A stretch of DNA of 64,000 nt from Gnomoniopsis sp. IMI 355080 (Eukaryota > Ascomycota > Sordariomycetes > Diaporthales > Gnomoniaceae), in NCBI GenBank assembly GCA_027946555.1, contig JAPEVC010000085.1, positions 1-64,000 on the forward strand, read 5' to 3'. Below are positions 1 to 11,366 of the stretch, in pieces (within the stretch, counting starts at the first letter, position 1; each line of letters begins with the position of its first letter). The notes beneath the pieces were generated by a model, which was given only the letters and a program-made list of their open reading frames with translations, was not told the origin of the DNA and did no database searches. A program made the position numbers and the translations under genes.

Positions 1-1051
1 CCCCCATGATCAATTGTATAATGATATATGTTTTGCTAATATTGTATTGTATAATATGGGTGGCGGGTCAGCGGGAAGATGGTCGTTTAAGTTTTATCGG
101 TTTGGATGACTTTGTCCGCTCGTTGGAATTTTTTTGGAGTCCGTCAAAAAGATACCCTAGAAATGGAATGGAAACAGATTTTGCAGGATATTTTTTCAAA
201 CCAAATATCACCTGGGAAAACCACCTTAGATCTTCTCCTTCTCCTTCCCTTCGTTGCCCAATCCCTTCGGAAAACAATATCTGGCTGCCGGGATAACTTT
301 TTATTTTCCATGAAGTTATCTGGTTTGCGTGGCCTGTGATCTCGGTGTTATCATCAGGTGGCGGTATGCCGTATGCTAACTTTCTAGCTGGATGTTGCTG
401 GAGGATAATCCCCCCCCCCCGAGTTACACAGCGGCTGTCTCGACTCAACCACATCCCCCTCCCCAATCAAAAACACATTTTTTTGATTCCTCACCTTGTG
501 AAATAACGATTGGGGATTCATCAATCATCTTTTAGTCACTAAATTACAGGCACTGATTGCCCAAGCCAGTGACTACTGTTGCCCAAGCGGATCTGTGGCG
601 CCGGATAGGCGAACCATTTTCGCGGAATGCTAAGGTCACTCATAGGCCAAAGTGTGTGATTTGGTACGTTGTGACACGATATGGGAGAAACGAACGTCTG
701 CAGGTGTGCAACCAGCACACCTGGCCAGACTGTTGCAATCGCGTCCCCATTGGTTGGGGGGCCGGGAGAGCTAGATCATCTGTAAGGTCGAGGTAATCGA
801 TGCGGCGCTTATCCAGGTACCTAGGTGGGTAAGGCGACCATTGCCTATGAGTGAGATTTGTAGCTTCTGTGTGCCCGGGATTTCTTCCATTTATACCTGG
901 GAAACGCCTCCCCAGGGGCAAACCTTTAAGCTCACACAACAGACTTGGCTTTGTGCTCGAGGCTGCTCACGTTGGACTCAATCTCAACCTTGGTTCTCGA
1001 TTTCAGGACAGCCTTACGCCCATCGGTCAACCGAATCCACCACAGATCAAA
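1..1051. other. Window start, no gene seen
   Basis: I see no coding region that I can support here. The stretch has AT-rich blocks, a run of C residues near 411-420, and a CCTAGGT core at 819-825 that is a near copy of the dispersed palindrome described in the findings. Open frames on both strands are short and lack the C-rich wobble pattern of the real genes in this window. Confidence 0.5.
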
Positions 1052-1633
1052 ATGCCTAGCTGGCTTAGGCTCCACAAGACGCGCTCGAAAACGGGGGGCC
1101 TAGAGAAGACCACAGCTAGAGCAGAACAGGGAGGACACAGCAAAGCCCCGGATGGCGACAAACCTCCACAAGTGGTGAAAGCATCGACAGATTACCCCAT
1201 GTATCGCCCTGCCGCTGGATATGGACAACCTGGATTATTACCGGTTTATATCAACTCATACAATCTCGACTGGGACGAGTTGCTGCCCTACTTGAAACTT
1301 ACATTCCCAGGCCAGGTATTCCCGGATAATGTACGTCCAATCTGATTTCCATCTTGGATCGCATGGCCATGTACGCATGTGCTGATGCCATTGTGAAATA
1401 GCAAATGGGGATTGAAGATCATTATCTGATCTATACGTCTCGAATCCTCACGCAGGTAATATAATGAAACCCTTCGAGACATCCATCTCAAAGCTGACAT
1501 TGTGTAGGAGGAAAAAGACGCCATTGACCTCATTCGCGAGGCTCACCGTGACAGAGTGGAACATGGAAGCCGAGGCAAGCCGAGGAGGGTCGAACACAGC
1601 CCAGATGGGCCGCGACAGTCGTGCACATCCTGA
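1052..1633 (+). CDS. Small two-exon orphan protein (predicted)
   Basis: I predict a 134-residue protein from exons 1052-1330 and 1508-1633, joined by a 177-bp intron with a GTACGT donor and a TGTAG acceptor. The start is the ATG at 1052. The first exon has a basic N-terminus, then a Tyr/Pro/Gly-rich segment and the motif YNLDWDELLPYL, followed by FPGQ. The second exon encodes a charged helix containing EEKDAIDLIREAHRDR. I do not recognise the family with certainty; the layout reminds me of small fungal cytosolic proteins of unknown function. Part of the intron (about 1460-1504) is also open and protein-like in the second exon's frame and ends at the TAG that serves as the acceptor. The gene could therefore have another intron, or be decaying. 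The function is unknown. Confidence 0.4.
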
Positions 1634-2242
1634 GCAGAGCCTCGCGAGGCCGTGCAGCGGACAGGCACCGGCAGGACAGATGACCTGGTAGTTGGGGGGC
1701 TATGTTTTCCTCAGCTGCGGTTCGAGTCTCAGTTGCTCTCAGCTCCCTACCTACCTAGGTACCTAGGTAATTACCCCTGCTGACCGGTGAGACCTAGACA
1801 GGGTGTTGAAGTGGCTCAAGTACCTAGGTAGTACAAGGCTATATCATGCATGCTGACGGGCCACATGGGCACAGCCAGATTCGACACTTTTACGGGCCTT
1901 CAAGGGTCACAAGCAATAAGGCTAACTCAGAGTCAAGGCTCCATGGGCTGCCGCCATGTTGATTAACCTGTACCTATTGGTTTGAGGCGTTTTCGTGCCT
2001 AAGGGCCTGTACGTGCGTGAGGTCAACTGGTGGTTGTCGTTGTCTAAGGAAAAGGCTGGAGCGTCCCGGTCCTCTAGGAGCTACGACTTGTTTATCTGAG
2101 TGGCCCATCGCCACTTTCTCACGTTTCGTTCTATATAGGTAGTCTTCACATCAATTCTTGTCAGTCTTGTTTATCTGAAGTACATTCCGAAACCCAGGCA
2201 ACTCCCCTTTTCATCTGAACAAACAAATCTCGTCTTCCAATC
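1634..2242. other. Intergenic, with clustered palindromes
   Basis: No gene is supported here. Two overlapping copies of TACCTAGGTA span 1752-1769 and a third lies at 1821-1830. The last 150 bp before 2243 are pyrimidine-rich, as expected for a fungal core promoter and 5' leader. Confidence 0.5.
1752..1769. repeat. TACCTAGGTA palindrome, overlapping pair
   Basis: Two exact copies overlap by two bases, giving an 8-bp period. A further exact copy is at 1821-1830. Other exact copies in the window are at 16794, 25269, 25432, 27492, 37547, 38846 and 44644, plus cores at 819, 4316 and 24412. Confidence 0.9.
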
Positions 2243-3962
2243 ATGAACCTTCCTTCTGCTTTTGGGGACTCATATTTACAACATCAGAGATACCCTCTTC
2301 ACATCGCTTCCAAGGAATCATACGGCTCGGCACTAGTTGCACTCCACGACCGTCTAAGCAGACATGCCCGAAGGCTTTTCATAGACCGGGACAGTGGCTC
2401 TTTTGTCATACCATTCCGAGAGGTTGTCAAAACCCACAATGGAGGCGGGTGGTCAATTACGAAATGCAACGCCCTAGATGAAGAAAAACTCAAGTCACAA
2501 CTCGGGGACACCACCGGCCAAGACCCTAAAAATCCAGCAAAATTAATCGGCGCGTTTGCGACAAAGCCTGATCCAAGATGCCGTATGATGTTAGTAAATT
2601 TTACGACGAGTCCTACCTGTGCAGTGATTTGATCACGCTGACGTTCTTGACTGCAGATTTCTCGTCTCCGATAGCGCGTTAGCACCGCTTAACCTCAGCC
2701 GCGATGCCCTCCTCCGCATATTGACGTACCACCAAGTCATGCCAGCATACATTGATTTCCTTTTGGTCTACGGAACACGAGACGAAGATCGAGAGCTGAG
2801 ATTCACTGGATTCCGCACACGGACCACTCTCCAAAATCCTACACCAGGCCACGTTGTTGCAGATTTGCATCGCAGTGGAAGACAACACGAAGTTTGCTAT
2901 AATTTGAAAGCGGTTGCCCCAAAGCAGCCTGGCGCATCACAGCACTCACGAAGAAGATGGAAGATACGACAAGCCGCTGTGTACCATCGATTCGATGTTG
3001 GGACTGGAACTGCACTGTGGATTGTTGGAGATCCTCGAGAAACCGTCAAGAATAACGTCAAAGATGTCTTGCCAGAAGGTCCCGTTCCTGGTGGATTCAA
3101 CTTTGAAACGGTGCCTGGCGCATTCAGTGCAAGCCTCGATACACATCTTATTCTGGTCACCTGGGCCTCGGCTTCGTGGAGATGGCATATCCAGGACCTA
3201 GAAGAGGCCATTGACGACATGACCAAACCGGCCATCCTTTTCGATTATGAAACCCCTCAGCAACCAGAAATCGCTCCGAGGGCCGTCACGCTGGTCCAGG
3301 AATACGAGGATAAGGTGAACGAGACACTCATGGTGCTGGAGTCCAACATTAAAATTTTCTCATCGCTTCTCACTTCCTACGCTGCACTGGTAGAGGACGC
3401 CAATTTCCCGCAACAGGAGCGAGAGTCGTGCAGAACTGCTGTCGCAGTGTTTGGTGTCAGGATCCAAGAGCACACATACGACCTACAGATGCAAGCAGAC
3501 CGTACGCGAGTTCTGTCTAAAGTTGCTGCTGATCGCAAGAACATTGTACTCCAACAACTTCAGACCCAAACAGCCATCAAACAGGAAGCACTCGCGTCGA
3601 GCATGTGGGAATTTTCAGAACGTGGCCAGAAAGAAGCGATTGCGATGCGGATCATCACAGTTATCACTCTTCTGTATCTTCCACCCACTTTCGTCTGTAC
3701 ATTTTTTGGAACAGACGTTATCAAATACCAAGATAACGGGCAGGGAGAGGTCTATTTCTCGATGGACGCGCTCAGAAGTTTTTTTTACGTCACCATTCCA
3801 TTATGGTTTATCACGATTGCAGTGGTATACTACTTGAACAAGACCGAAACACAGCATAGTAGAAAACGAGCCCTGGATCTCGTCCGCAAATATCCAGCAT
3901 TATGGACACCAAGCAGTACACCTACCACTACAACAGACACCATTGGGGGGAAAGAGAAATGA
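2243..3962 (+). CDS. CorA-like transporter domain membrane protein
   Basis: The predicted product has 550 residues, from exons 2243-2589 and 2657-3962; the 67-bp intron joins the halves in frame as CRMIFLVSDSALAPL. The N-terminal part and the segment LLRILTYHQVMPAYIDF match what I know of the fungal CorA-like transporter domain family. Near the C-terminus are two hydrophobic segments: one around the motif LPPTFVCTFFGTDV and one around FYVTIPLWFITIAVVYYL. They form the two-helix hairpin of CorA-type proteins. The central region is rich in Gln, Glu and Arg and is probably a long helical stalk. The canonical GMN selectivity motif of true CorA magnesium channels is absent, so ion transport is not established. 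It lies upstream of the kinase gene on the same strand. Family membership is fairly secure; cellular role and substrate are unknown. Confidence 0.85.
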
Positions 3963-5134
3963 ATATATTTGGGGCGTGGACACGAGGAAACGTTCACTGT
4001 CCCGATAGCCTCACGCCAATGTAACACAGACTTCGTGTATTGTGGCTCTAGGGCTGAAAACCGGGAACGAGGGGACCGGAGCACTCCCGGACCGCCCTCC
4101 TCTATCTGAGTGATGTTTATTTGTTTGCCAACTGCACCTGCCTCAGGCGCTTGTTGTTTTGGGGATGGTCAATACTACTGCACGTGCAAGGTAGTTTTCT
4201 GCCAGTTAATTTCTTTGCAGTTCTGATAGCCGCATTTAGTGACTTAGGAGACTAAAGTGGTTAGACAAGACTTCCTCTTATGTGCGAGTCGTCATTTTGT
4301 GTTGCTTCATTCATTCCTAGGTAGTACTTGCTTTAAAGAACATGGATGGTATTAGATGAATGGTATTGTATCTGTTTCCTTTTCAGTTTGCGACTGATAA
4401 GAGCGGAGCAAATTCTTGCACTCCACAAGGTCTCGTCTAGGAAATAGTCTCACACCGAAATCCCTTCCATTTAAGCGATATGCAGACTCCGAGTGGCGCA
4501 GGTCAGCTCTGCTGCAGTGCCTCCTCAGCTTCCTTGCAGATAATCAGCGGCCAGCCCTCGGGGGCTGCAGTTTGCCAGTGACTTAGTAACCATGACGTGA
4601 CTAAGATGGACGGATTCGTGAACGTGATAGCTAAGATGAAGTAGAAGGATAGTCGAAAGCGGTCCAAGAAACGGCCTGGTGATACAGAAGGACATGATTC
4701 CGGGGCAAGTACTTGCCCTATCTTCTTCCCAGGGTAGCACTACAGGGCCATCACGAACACCGTGCTGTTGCCTCGAAAAGCTGATGGTGTGCTCTGAGCG
4801 GAGATAGTACTTGGGGTTGTACCAGCCCCTCTGGAAAGGTTGCACAGTGCCTGGTTGTGCTGGCAGAAGTAACCTCGAATTGAGCCGCACGCATTGGTTT
4901 GGCGTTCAAGTGTAAATACTAAATGGACAGCCTCGTTTCGTTGGATTGTGGCTCCCTCTTTTTCCTTTCCTACCTTCCTACGTCCCCCCGACTTGGTTGA
5001 CTGACCAAATATACCTAATACCACTCCCATTATTACAGAAGATAAAGCACTACCGATTCGAGACACCTCATTAGACTAATTCAACTATTTCTCAACGACC
5101 TTGGACAACCAAGCCTGGTGTTGTCCATCGCACC
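3963..5134. other. Intergenic between CorA-like and kinase genes
   Basis: No coding region is supported. A CCTAGGTA core lies at 4316-4323. The stretch should hold the 3' end of the CorA-like transcript and the promoter of the kinase gene. Open frames on the minus strand between 4525 and 5066 lack coding-type wobble bias. Confidence 0.5.
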
Positions 5135-8100
5135 ATGTATTCCAGTACCGCAATCATGTTAAACGACACGGAGTCCGAGATTGAAGAGATCTATCAACGT
5201 TCTTTGCAGTTATTCAACAAACTCCGCAGCAAGTATGAGAGACATGAAGCCAACGACATTGGCGGACGCGCTTTCGTACTTGTCAATGCAATGCACGAGG
5301 ACCTTCTCTCACCGAATCAGGATCAACGTAACCTCCTGACAGATCTGCTTAACACAGCCTATGGCCGCCATGATAACAGCCCGATCCCCCATCACAAGCC
5401 AACCGAGATCCATGACTGTCTACCAATCTTCTACACACTTCTTGACCTTGACCGCGCCCATTTGATTCATCATTTCTTGCAGCACGAGCCACCAATCAAA
5501 CAACTCCCAGTCGAACTCGACGTGCTAAAGACAATCTTTCTGGAATCGGAGGCAGATCAATACACGCAACAACCGTTTGAACGACTAGCCGAAGATATCT
5601 ACAACCAGCAATGGTTCTGGTGTGCCTTCCAATTCGACAATAGCATGAGCTCAAAAATGAACCACCATGAGCGAAGAATACCGATTACAGCACGATTTAA
5701 GATAGAGCCGGCTCGAGATGGGGTACACAACGCGGACCCAAAAGCAACACTATGGGTAGTTGAAATACCAGTCGAGTGTGTGGGTCAAGATCTGAAAGAA
5801 GAGCTAGAGCGTAATGAGTCTGCGCCCAACGACGAGCACGAGAATGCACCTACAAAGCGGAAGGTTAGCAATTTTCCAAATTCTCTTTAATTCTTACAGG
5901 TCGACCAATCTTTATTCCACGACTTAGATAAGTGTGGCTAATGAACCTGATTCAGAATTACAATGTGGTCATCAAGCAGTTTACGGCACACCACAAGGAC
6001 CGTTTCATCCAGGAGAGAGACATCTTCCGCTTTATTCAAGGCAACAAAGGCATTGTGCAGTATTTCGGATGGTACAAACACTGCGAAAAAGACACTACAA
6101 CAGGCGAACACCGAACGTATTATAATCTCGTACTTGAGCGAGGCACTCAAGACCTTTACAGCGCTTTTCAAAAGGAGAACCCGCCGATCACGTATTGTGA
6201 AATCCAGGCTTTTTGGTCATCGCTGTTCGATGTTGCTGAAGCACTGGCTTCTATTCAGATAATTGTCAAGGATACCCTCGTTACGAGATATGTGTGAGTT
6301 TGCAACCAAGTCCAACCAGAAAACCCTCTTGGATGCTTACTTATTGAACACAGATGGCACGGCGACATCAAGCCGGAGAACATACTCAACATTCAGGGGC
6401 GCTTCAAGTTGGCCGATCCGGGTGAGGCCTGCGTCCAATCGGTATCGAAAAACCCTCGAAGTGGCAGCGAGAAAATACCTAAACACCAGGTGCCCGGAGG
6501 CACTAGAAGCTTTGGTAGGTCATTTGATACAACTTGCGTTACTCGTTATTCATTCTGTGTGTTGACGACTTGTTTCATGTAGCTGCACCAGAAAAGAACA
6601 CACACACAGTCAGCAGCATAAAAGAAGCCCCTTTCGTCACCCAAGGCATTGACATTTGGTCTCTCGGGTGTGTCTTCTCCGTCGCTGCCACATATGTCGT
6701 GGCAGGCAAGGAAGGGGTGAAGCAATATCGCCTACTTCGTCAAAGATCCTGTTCGAAGCTAGGTCTCGGTATGGGTGATGTGTTCCATGATACGGAGAAC
6801 GTTCTACCGGAGGTCACCCTGTGGCACAAATATTTGAGAACCGGTATTCGAGCCCAGGACACCTTCACATCGAAATTATTGGATATCGTGGACACTTTAA
6901 TGCTGATCACTCCTGGAGAAGCGCGAATTTCCGGATCAGACCTTACCTTGAAATTGGCAAAGATCAGTGAAGAGGCGGAGAGCAGGCACCATGACCGACA
7001 GCAGCCGCCAAATGACATACTCGAATTTCTCGATGAGGAGATGGGTTCGACTGTGGAAGAGCACCTACCCACCCTTGAGGAGATCCCACGAACAATATCG
7101 CAGAGCGGTGAGGACATGTTTAAGGAGGCATTACTGTATCGCTCTCTGCGATCTGAAGGCCGACCACCAGTGCCCAGGGGAACTGCCGGAAAGCAGGCAA
7201 TTCATGTTCATCGCGAACAGCATCCGCATAGGGGGCTCTACACTTCTTCGAGTCAACAAGTTGGACTACGATCCTCACCTCGAGATCTGCATCAGATCAA
7301 CACCCGCTTTCCTTTTATCACTAGCGAGCCTTCTCCTCGTGACGACCCCCCTGTCACATTCTGGGAGATCGAGGCCCAACTGGAAGAGCACGGCACAAAG
7401 TCTTTGATTCCGGGATCCAAACGTTTCAGCAGGCAAGTCCCTGTGCGTGGAAAATCGTTGAAAGGCAAAGATGACCAACTCTCCAAGCACTTTGACAGTC
7501 GGGACCTTGTAAGTGAACCAACATACACTGCGCCAACGTGGATTCTTGCAGACTGTTAAGGTATTAATAAGTTGAATCAGATCTATCTCGTTGACAATGC
7601 CTCAACTATGACCAACTTCTGGAAGCACGCATCATACTTGCTCCGCGTACTAGTCTGGCGGTCCCTAGAGTATGACAAAGATGGCATGGAGCTCTTCTTC
7701 ACCAATGGGGCTTCTAGCCTTGGCCTCAAGCCTAAGAAAAAGCAGAAAGTGGTTGATTTCACCAAGAAGATGGATGAAGCAAAGCCAAAGCCTGATGAGG
7801 GAGTCAAGACAGACATGAAGGCGAGCCTTGAAGCGATCTTGGGCTCGCATATGAGACAGCATCGAGTGGATCAAGTAATGAAGAGAGAATTGACGGTCCT
7901 GGTTCTGACAGATGGCTTATGGGAGGCAAACGACGACCAAGACGTCGAAGAGTATCTTGTCAGCTTCATCAAAACTAACAAGGCAGGCTGGGGTTGGGAC
8001 GACAATGCACCAGGTAAGCAAAGCCGACGCCGGCCGATCAGTATACAATTCATCCGCTTTGGCCACCATCCCAAAGCAATTGCGAGACTGAGGCACTTGG

Positions 8101-8584
8101 ACGACGAGCTGAAGAACCGACCTGAGCTGATAGACAAGGAAATACCGTAAGTGAAGCAGGCGCACTCTTCATAGCCAGTCACTTACCAGAACGTCTGAAC
8201 AGAGACATGATCGACACCGAGAACGCCGATGGGGACGTCTACAAGATGTTTCTGGGGAGCTTCCTGGAGGACATGGACAACAAGCTCATACAAGGAGGGA
8301 CAACTCCCGACGTACAATCTGCCCTGACACCGACAGCATCGGCGTGTCTACCAGATGGGCAGAGTATGTATGACTCAACGCCATCCGCCACCCTTGGGAA
8401 TAACCAATACGTCCCATGGGCTTCAACACCCAACGTTAGAAGTTCCAGGTCCAATTTCGGGGGAGCACCTAATGACGCTTACTCTACAAGACAAAACACC
8501 ATCTCTGGTCAAAACCCGTCTCCGAGCCACGCTCAGCGATGGGACACCTTCAATAGTCGACACCTTCCATCTGATGAACAATAG
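5135..8584 (+). CDS. Protein kinase fused to a vWA-like domain
   Basis: I assemble a 1033-residue protein from six exons: 5135-5863, 5956-6293, 6354-6514, 6583-7508, 7581-8146 and 8203-8584. All junction phases agree. Residues 1-243 are a helical region of unknown function. The kinase domain follows: the likely lysine is K250 in NVVIKQF, the catalytic loop is WHGDIKPENIL with D360 and N365, and the metal-binding motif is DPG (377-379) in place of DFG. APE is represented by APEKN. A DIWSLGCVF segment fits subdomain IX. After a low-complexity linker, residues 719 to about 907 look like a von Willebrand A domain: IYLVDNASTM at the MIDAS position and a central hydrophobic strand LTVLVLTDGLWE. The MIDAS serines are only partly kept. 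The tail is Ser/Pro-rich. Catalytic residues suggest an active kinase; substrate and pathway are unknown. Confidence 0.8.
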
Positions 8585-8620
8585 CGTTGATTCATGAGCA
8601 TGGACAACGCAATGTCATCC

Positions 8621-8857
8621 TCAGTCAAACAAGCGAAGGACTATCGAGTTTTCAACTAGAATATTGAAGTGGTAGGGATCCGAGTAGCCGAGAATCTCGA
8701 AGGCATTGTGCATCGCGAGAGTGTGATCGAGGCAGAGAAGCTTCATGAGAACGGCCCGTTTCGCGAAGGTTGCGTCCCCGAGTTCACTCGATGTTGAGTT
8801 GGGGTTGTGCAATCTGGCGTAGTTGCCAATGGGGCGGAAATCCGCTTCGGCAGCCAT
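8621..8857 (-). pseudogene. ORF fragment, possibly sulfotransferase-like relic
   Basis: A 78-codon minus-strand frame from the ATG at 8857 has strongly C-ending codons, unlike shadow frames, so it is or was coding. The segment AFEILGYSDPYHFN resembles the helix and strand that follow the P-loop in fungal Sulfotransfer_4 (P-loop NTPase) proteins. The preceding hydrophobic segment, where the P-loop (GxPRTGT) would be expected, reads LLCLDHTLAM and lacks it. The frame ends after LRLFD without the rest of such a domain. It could be a truncated gene copy, one exon of a larger gene, or a small independent protein. The similarity is from memory and weak. Confidence 0.3.
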
Positions 8858-9926
8858 GACTCTCCGTGGTGTTACCTGTGATGGCTGCGGGGTCTGATGC
8901 TGAGTCTCGGTCTACGAGACTGCAAAGGTCGGTCTTGAGTCTCGCGATTACTCGCCTACTACCTAAGTAGACATGCTGCAAGCCCTGAAACCCACTACAT
9001 AATGATATCGTTGCATCCATCGACCACTCTCGTGATTTTGCCCTTGCTCATTAGCTCTCCTTTCTCCGGGGAGATATGCAAGTGAAAGCACGTCTTCGCC
9101 CGCTGCTCGGCATGAAAGTCCGAATAAGCTACACACTACGCGACCGACACCAACACAATTTACTGGTAAGCGGGAGATCGGCACATGGACAATCAGCCCA
9201 GCGACGGGGACCGTTTCACACCCTGTCTTTTATGAAAAGTCCAGGAGCTCATTTCGAGCATGAAGACCTCGATGGCGATAAGGGTGGATATCTGCTCTTA
9301 CTCTCGGTGAGCATGGGCTAGTATTCACTGCCACGCCATGTATAGTCCGAGGGAACAACATGCGGTGACCTGAAGCATCACAGGCAGTACCCTGTTTGTG
9401 TGCGGTACCGCAAGGCAACGTAAGAATACTATGTCGGGAGAACTTGAGATTGTGAGATGCCACATATGTGGGGTTGATGATTATGGTTTTGGTGTCTTTC
9501 GTTCTGTATCCAGAAATTGGCAGTGGAAACAATGCTGGATCAAATATACATGATTGTGGTATCTATGATTCCCAAGTCTGGGACCATGGCAAGCTGCCAT
9601 CTGATTTATCTACCCCGTGTACCTGTATATATATCTTGTAGACAGGATTTTAATGCTTGACCAGCAACGCTTTCCCACCCGCAACGCCACGCCATGAAAT
9701 CCCAAAAGCCAGCCCAATGCAAAAATCCATCGTAAAAATCATGTCCCCCTTCGCCAAGGGGAATAAAACACAGTAGTATATAGGGAAACGCCTTTGTCAT
9801 GCAGATCCTCCGATAGGTAGTTCTTTCTTTTTTGTTTCATAACTTTTCAAGCCAACCGGCATGGCATGAGTAAAAGAAAATTGAGCACAGAAAGAAAGGC
9901 CCAAATGGGGAGAGAAGGGGGTGTTT
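8858..9926. other. Intergenic between fragment and protease
   Basis: No gene is supported. The right-hand part should contain the 3' untranslated region of the minus-strand aspartic protease. A palindrome variant CTACCTAAGTAG lies near 8958. Confidence 0.4.
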
Positions 9927-11366
9927 TCATATGAGGCCCAGCGTCACACCCACCCCAAAAGCACCTGCAACGGCCGCAGCCACCACAGCCGCCATGCTCA
10001 CACCATGGAACCCGGCCTGTGCACCATTGCTCACGCCAAAGTTATCCGTCGTCGACGAGGCCTGGCCAATACCGGTCGCCGACACGGCATTGGCCACGCT
10101 CGTTGCGCTGGGCACCGCATTCGTCCCTGTGCCAATCTCCAGCACATTGTGCGTCGTCGAGTTGAACGTGGTCTGCGCGAGCGAGATCTCATTGTTGGCG
10201 AGGTCGTACACCACGTAGGCGCTCCGGAGGAAGGTATCGCCCAGCACATGCGTGCCCGTGCCCGCGGGGGCGATGCCAAAGAGGCAGGCTTCGGTGCCGT
10301 CCGAAAAGGTGGGCCGCTTGCCGCTGGCGGTGACGAGATCTAGGACAAGCTCGTTCATGGCGACGGAAATGACGGGTTCGGTGAAGTTGAAGCGCATCGT
10401 GTCGTCGCTGTTGGCGGCGGAGCAGGGGATGTAGGCGGCGCCGTCGGCCGAATCGTACTGCGCCGAAACGGCTTTGTAGATGGTCTCGACCATGGCATCG
10501 GGCAGATATGTCAGGCTGGAACCGCTATCGAGGAGCACGGGAAGCGCTTCGTTTGAGGCGATTTCGGTGGTTCCCATGGTCAAGCCGGTAAGGGTGATGA
10601 GGAACTCGGCGTAGATGGCGCCCTCGGCCTGGATGGGTAGCGTCTTGAGTTCACCCTCGAATTGCTCCGTGTCCACGCCGCCAAAGAGGATGGAGCCTGT
10701 GTTGGCATCCAGATCATTCAGCCAGAGAGAGTAGGCGTTGGACTGGATAGTGCCGTCTGCAGCCATCTTGGCTGGCAAGTTGTTGTATGGCGAAAGCCCT
10801 GCGCGGCCAACTTGCACCTCATTTGCTGTGTATCCTATTCCCAAAATCCCTTGCGCACTGCTGCTCTTGTATCCTATGCCAAATTGCAAATCACTAATGG
10901 TCGTGCCGCCTAGTTTCATAGTGTCCGTCACATAGTCGCCGCTGGAAGCTGAGCCGTCCACGTAAGATATGTTGAACCAGGAGCCCACATATTTGTACGT
11001 TGATGAATCGTTTGCATTGTACGTGCCTGCAAATGCACAGGGTTTTGATGATCCCGTACATAATGTTGATGTATCGGTGTTGACCCATAAATCGCTGCTG
11101 CCGGTATCGATATGTAATCGTACGGACTGTGCTGGAGTCCCAAGTGTGGCGTTGATAAAATAAAGTGTCTCTTCGTTGTCCAGGGATGCTGTAACGGTGC
11201 CTCTCCTCCGTAGTTGGTCCCGTTTGTGTGGTTGTGCTACTGTTCGCCGCTGAGTCTGCATACCCACCACCCTTGGCGCCTCCCGATTTGATTTACTCCG
11301 AAGTGTCAATCCCGCTGTCGTCGATATTATCGTAGCCCAAAGGGCTATCACTGTCGTGCACTTCAT
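9927..11366 (-). CDS. GPI-anchored aspartic protease (yapsin-like)
   Basis: This single-exon gene encodes 479 residues, starting at the ATG whose complement is 11364-11366. Residues 1 to about 20 form a signal peptide, followed by a basic propeptide with RR, KR and RRR sites near residues 40-56. The A1 pepsin-like domain has its first catalytic aspartate at D87 in IDTGSSDLW, the flap-type Tyr around residue 135, and the second aspartate at D280 in LDSGSSLTYLP. The motif HVLGDTFLRSAYVVYD near residue 390 is typical of the domain's end. A Ser/Thr/Ala-rich stalk and a C-terminal hydrophobic stretch ending VGVTLGLI indicate a GPI anchor at the cell surface. Members of this family process proteins at the cell wall or degrade external protein. 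A second gene of this type is at 33418-35023 on the other strand. Confidence 0.93.
   Translation of the reverse strand: MKCTTVIALWATIISTTAGLTLRSKSNREAPRVVGMQTQRRTVAQPHKRDQLRRRGTVTASLDNEETLYFINATLGTPAQSVRLHIDTGSSDLWVNTDTSTLCTGSSKPCAFAGTYNANDSSTYKYVGSWFNISYVDGSASSGDYVTDTMKLGGTTISDLQFGIGYKSSSAQGILGIGYTANEVQVGRAGLSPYNNLPAKMAADGTIQSNAYSLWLNDLDANTGSILFGGVDTEQFEGELKTLPIQAEGAIYAEFLITLTGLTMGTTEIASNEALPVLLDSGSSLTYLPDAMVETIYKAVSAQYDSADGAAYIPCSAANSDDTMRFNFTEPVISVAMNELVLDLVTASGKRPTFSDGTEACLFGIAPAGTGTHVLGDTFLRSAYVVYDLANNEISLAQTTFNSTTHNVLEIGTGTNAVPSATSVANAVSATGIGQASSTTDNFGVSNGAQAGFHGVSMAAVVAAAVAGAFGVGVTLGLI

Noticed and set aside
1690..1745. tRNA-like B box GGTTCGAGTCT
   Set aside because: The flanking bases do not pair into a T arm or acceptor stem, and no cloverleaf could be drawn.
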